NCBI GenBank assembly: GCA_027064565.1
Contig: JAMOPK010000341.1
Coordinates: 1 to 7,679 of the forward strand
DNA from: Caldifarciminota bacterium
GTDB lineage: Bacteria > Hydrothermota > Hydrothermia > B15-G9
Reading direction: 5' to 3'
Length of the DNA stretch: 7,679 bases
The notes beneath the pieces were generated by a model. That model was given only the letters and a program-made list of their open reading frames with translations, had not been told where the DNA came from and did no database searches. Shown piece after piece: positions 5,694-7,679 of this stretch. Numbering within the stretch: position 1 is the stretch's first letter; each line of letters opens with the position of its first letter. Both the position numbers and the translations under genes were made by a program.

Positions 5694-5882
5694 ACGTTCC
5701 ACAGGGGTTTTCACCTTCCCTATTTTTCCCGTTACGGGCCTTCTCAGGGCGAAGGCCATGATCTCGCGGTTGAATGGCTTATCGACAAATCCGGAAATGA
5801 CAGGTATTTCGTTTCCGACGGGCAGGGTGGGCTGACCAACTCGGTTGGCCTTTTCATCGATTCAGATGGGGGACATAATTGA
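5694..5882 (+). pseudogene. 3' remnant of a Gly/Asp-rich repeat protein gene
   Basis: A plus frame is open for 62 codons from just after a stop at 5691-5693 to TGA at 5880-5882, with no ATG, GTG or TTG able to start it and no ribosome binding site. The peptide is clearly protein-like from about 5730: RYGPSQGEGHDLAVEWLID, then KSGNDRYFVSDGQGGLTNSVG and LFIDSDGGHN at the end. The alternation of SQG/GQG with sGNDRY and GLFID resembles large uncharacterised secreted proteins with repeated GNDxY and sxGxGxxID units, which I recall only as a pattern, not by name. Only one and a half units remain, so the gene has lost its 5' end. It ends 51 nt before the sigma-54 regulator. Confidence 0.55.
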
Positions 5883-5894
5883 ACCCTGAGTGCG

Positions 5895-5923
5895 CTGAAA
5901 CCGTGTTCGATTTCCGTCATAAT
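5895..5923 (+). promoter_or_regulatory. Promoter of the sigma-54 regulator gene, apparently leaderless
   Basis: CTGAAA (5895-5900, 4 of 6 to TTGACA), a 17-bp spacer and CATAAT (5918-5923, 5 of 6 to TATAAT). The expected start is near 5930, only about 4 nt before the ATG at 5934. No Shine-Dalgarno precedes this ATG. The arrangement mirrors that of wecB on the other strand. Confidence 0.5.
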
Positions 5924-5933
5924 AAACCCGACC

Positions 5934-7397
5934 ATGAATATCCTCGTGCTTTCAGACGACAGGGAACTCCGCAGGACGTTGCGCAAGTATTTCGAGAACA
6001 AAGAGATCTCTGTGACGGAATTCTCGACATGGGATGACAGGCTTTTAGGTATCCTTTCGGAGCTCAGCCCTGATGTGGTTGTGGTAGAAGGCTTATCCCG
6101 GAATGGGGAAACCTTATCCCCCATTGACATCCTTGAGAGGGTGCGCTTCAATGTGCCCACCATCCTCTACACGGATGCCATCGATCCGGTCAATTTTTAC
6201 ATGAAGCTTCAGCCGAAAGGCATCGCTGATGTCCTTGTGCTGAAATCCGAGGGTGTTGACGGCCTCATCGAAAAGATCGACTCCATAATTGAAGAACTTA
6301 AACATGAGGAAGACCTGAGACCAAGGATTTCGGCGCTCTATGACTCCCTGTATCCCGAACCTCCGCTCCTTGTAGCCTATTCCCCGATCATGAAAGCGGT
6401 CATTGAGCGTGTGGTTCCCCTTGCGCGAGAAAAGAACCTGCCGATAGTGGTTGTGGGCGAGACGGGCACCGGCAAGGAACTCATGGCACGGTTCATCCAC
6501 ATGCTTTCGACGCCGGATGGGCCGTTTGTGCCGGTCAACTGTGCGGATTTCAAGGGAAGTGACCTCAACATCGCAAGGAGTGAGCTTTTCGGGCACGTGA
6601 AAGGCGCCTTCACCGGCGCGGTTCGCGACCGTAAAGGTGCATTTGAGCGGGCTAACGGCGGGACGCTTTTCCTCGACGAGATCGAGGAGCTTCCCGAAGC
6701 TGTGCAGGCCGACCTCCTCAGGGTTCTGCAGGACAAAATCATCACCCCGCTCGGCTCGGATAGGAGCATCAAGGTCAACGTCAGGGTGATAAGCGCTACC
6801 AACAAAAGGCTGAACGACCTGCTCAAATCAGGGCTTCTGCGCGAGGACCTGTACTTCAGGCTTGCCGGCGGCGTGGTGGAGCTGCCGCCTCTACGCGACC
6901 GCGGCGCCACCGAAATACTGCTCCTCACCGAACACTTCCTCCGCAAATACCGCCCTGAGAGCTATATCGGGATATCCCGTGAGTTCGCTGACGCACTTTC
7001 GAGCTACGATTGGCCCGGCAATGTCAGAGAGCTGGAGCAGACGATCCTTCAGGCGCTTTCTTTCGCCGGCTCAAGCCGGGTATTGACCCTGCGCCACCTC
7101 CCGGCAGAAAAGTTCAGCGTCAAATCTGTCCGCGAACGCATCCGCGAACTCATCCTCGAAAGGGTCAGGGAGATCGTCCGAACAATCGATGTCTCGACGC
7201 TCAGCTGCGATGACATCATCGAGCTTAAGGAGGAGTTTGAGGCCCTGCTCATGGAACCGGTCTTCCTGAAATGCGGACTCAATTTTTCCCAGCTTGCCCG
7301 TGAGCTCAAGACCAATCGTGACCTCAGAAAAAGGAAAAGCGGCGAGATACTGAAGCGAAAATACATCCTGAAACGGGACAAAAAGGATGGGGAGTGA
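5934..7397 (+). CDS. Sigma-54-dependent enhancer-binding protein with pseudo-receiver domain (NtrC family)
   Basis: The protein has 487 residues. (1) Receiver-like domain 1-122: LSDD with Asp8/Asp9, Thr80 at the end of beta4 and Lys104 in VLVLKS are kept, but the phospho-acceptor position in PDVVVVEGL is Glu52, not Asp. (2) AAA+ sigma-54 activation domain about 145-380: Walker A GETGTGKE (175-182), GAFTGA loop (224-229), Walker B GGTLFLDEI (242-250), SATN (287-290), arginine fingers in REDLYFRL (303-310) and sensor II WPGNVREL (360-367), all intact, so ATP-driven activation of sigma-54 polymerase is expected. (3) C-terminal Fis-like HTH about 440-475: CGLNFSQLARELKTNRDLRKR, but the recognition helix looks one residue short compared with RxTLRKKL and is followed by an unusually basic tail. 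The start at 5934 puts beta1 at residue 3, as usual. No histidine kinase is in view. Divergent from wecB, so it may control the polysaccharide locus (inference). Confidence 0.93.
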   Translation: MNILVLSDDRELRRTLRKYFENKEISVTEFSTWDDRLLGILSELSPDVVVVEGLSRNGETLSPIDILERVRFNVPTILYTDAIDPVNFYMKLQPKGIADVLVLKSEGVDGLIEKIDSIIEELKHEEDLRPRISALYDSLYPEPPLLVAYSPIMKAVIERVVPLAREKNLPIVVVGETGTGKELMARFIHMLSTPDGPFVPVNCADFKGSDLNIARSELFGHVKGAFTGAVRDRKGAFERANGGTLFLDEIEELPEAVQADLLRVLQDKIITPLGSDRSIKVNVRVISATNKRLNDLLKSGLLREDLYFRLAGGVVELPPLRDRGATEILLLTEHFLRKYRPESYIGISREFADALSSYDWPGNVRELEQTILQALSFAGSSRVLTLRHLPAEKFSVKSVRERIRELILERVREIVRTIDVSTLSCDDIIELKEEFEALLMEPVFLKCGLNFSQLARELKTNRDLRKRKSGEILKRKYILKRDKKDGE

Positions 7398-7410
7398 CGA
7401 TTTTCACTCC
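7391..7410. terminator. Hairpin spanning both stop codons of two convergent genes
   Basis: GGAGTGA (7391-7397) and TCACTCC (7404-7410) form a perfect 7-bp stem with a 6-nt loop. Each arm contains the TGA stop of one gene: the regulator's at 7395-7397 and, on the other strand, the WYL gene's at 7404-7406. On the minus strand the stem is followed by CCATCCTTTTTG, a modest T-run inside the regulator gene. On the plus strand no T-run follows. It may be a weak terminator for the WYL transcript, or the symmetry may be chance. Confidence 0.35.
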
Positions 7411-7679
7411 AGCGCTTCAGCTTCCTCCGGCGAAAGCACTCTCATGGATATGATCCTGTCCACTCTGAACATCCTCTCCGCTCGGCGCATGGTGCAGTAG
7501 GCCCGCATTCCTAAGAATTCCCTGCCCCTGAACGACTCCGTGCCGAGCGATAGAGGCCTGACCACGCGATGTGTCCGTTCGTTGCTGCCTTTCAGATAGA
7601 CCATCTCGATGTAGTTGCCGTTTTCGATGGCCTCTTCGATCAACCTGATGCGTTCATCCATGTCAAGTTCGGACTCCCT
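7404..7679 (-). CDS. WYL-domain protein, C-terminal part
   Basis: The frame is open through the right window edge. The last 85 residues from the ATG at 7661 read MDERIRLIEEAIENG, then IEMVYLKGSNERTHRVVRPL and FLGMRAYCTMRRAERMFRVDR with a short acidic tail. This matches the WYL domain pattern (VxMxYxxxxxxxTxRxVxPL, then FLxxRAYC and RxFRVDRI), a ligand- or nucleic-acid-sensing module found at the C-terminus of HTH regulators and of some nucleases or helicases. The Trp-Tyr-Leu triad is not literal here. The frame continues upstream as RESELD, and AGGGAG (7674-7679) stands 12 nt before the ATG, so either a short protein starting at 7661 or, more likely, a longer one beginning outside the window is possible. 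Only 6 nt separate its stop from that of the convergent regulator. Confidence 0.75.
   Translation of the reverse strand, partial: RESELDMDERIRLIEEAIENGNYIEMVYLKGSNERTHRVVRPLSLGTESFRGREFLGMRAYCTMRRAERMFRVDRIISMRVLSPEEAEALE

Noticed and set aside
5559..5759. Minus-strand frame of 66 codons upstream of wecB
   Set aside because: It would overlap the wecB promoter and the plus-strand remnant, which has much better protein character.
5744..6163. Minus-strand frame of 139 codons opposite the remnant and the regulator start
   Set aside because: Ser/Arg/Pro-rich antisense translation of the regulator and remnant, with no motif and no ribosome binding site.
6377..6946. Minus-strand frame of 189 codons inside the regulator
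   Set aside because: Antisense of the AAA+ domain, Ser/Arg-rich low-complexity product. The plus frame has every expected motif.
1..7679. CRISPR array, tRNA or rRNA genes
   Set aside because: No regularly spaced direct repeats, no tRNA-like cloverleaf with a GTTCRA-type arm in the right context, and no rRNA stretches were seen on either strand by eye.

Overview
The window looks like chromosomal DNA of a Gram-negative type bacterium: it has a Wza-like polysaccharide export protein, a Wzz-like co-polymerase and a sigma-54 enhancer-binding protein. Nothing in it fixes the phylum. Most genes have good AGGAGG-type ribosome binding sites. The left third (polysaccharide operon) reads visibly more AT-rich than deoA, wecB and the regulator.

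Layout. (1) Positions 1-2403, minus strand: a tight operon transcribed leftwards in the order export protein (1768-2403), nucleotide-sugar dehydrogenase of the WbpA/TviB type (434-1759), then the start of a Wzz/GumC-like chain-length regulator that runs off the left edge (1-419). Gaps are 8 and 14 nt, and a plausible sigma-70 promoter lies at 2438-2466. (2) Positions 2404-2842: no gene. It holds an imperfect inverted repeat built of CACAGAG-like units and a degraded stretch that may be an IS3-type relic. (3) Positions 2843-4144, minus: deoA, thymidine phosphorylase, a nucleoside-salvage gene sitting between polysaccharide genes. (4) Positions 4145-4444: a strong Shine-Dalgarno with a 23-codon ORF, a small hairpin, and a second degraded stretch resembling the one on the other side of deoA. 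(5) Positions 4445-5548, minus: wecB, UDP-GlcNAc 2-epimerase. (6) Positions 5549-5933: divergent intergenic region with outward promoter-like elements very close to both flanking start codons, and a 62-codon 3' remnant of a Gly/Asp-rich repeat protein. (7) Positions 5934-7397, plus: a sigma-54-dependent regulator with a receiver-like domain whose phospho-acceptor Asp is Glu. (8) Positions 7404-7679, minus: the C-terminal end of a WYL-domain protein, convergent with the regulator. A 7-bp hairpin contains both stop codons.

How it fits together. WecB makes UDP-ManNAc from UDP-GlcNAc. The dehydrogenase oxidises C6 of a UDP-HexNAc to a uronic acid. The Wza- and Wzz-like proteins export and size the polymer. 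Together they suggest an acidic capsule or exopolysaccharide containing HexNAcA. The regulator lies next to wecB, divergently, and could control the locus, but no good sigma-54 promoter is visible here. I found no complete novel system. The best leads are the Asp-to-Glu receiver with an atypical C-terminal HTH, the paired apparently leaderless starts, the minimal Wza-like protein, and the related relics flanking deoA.
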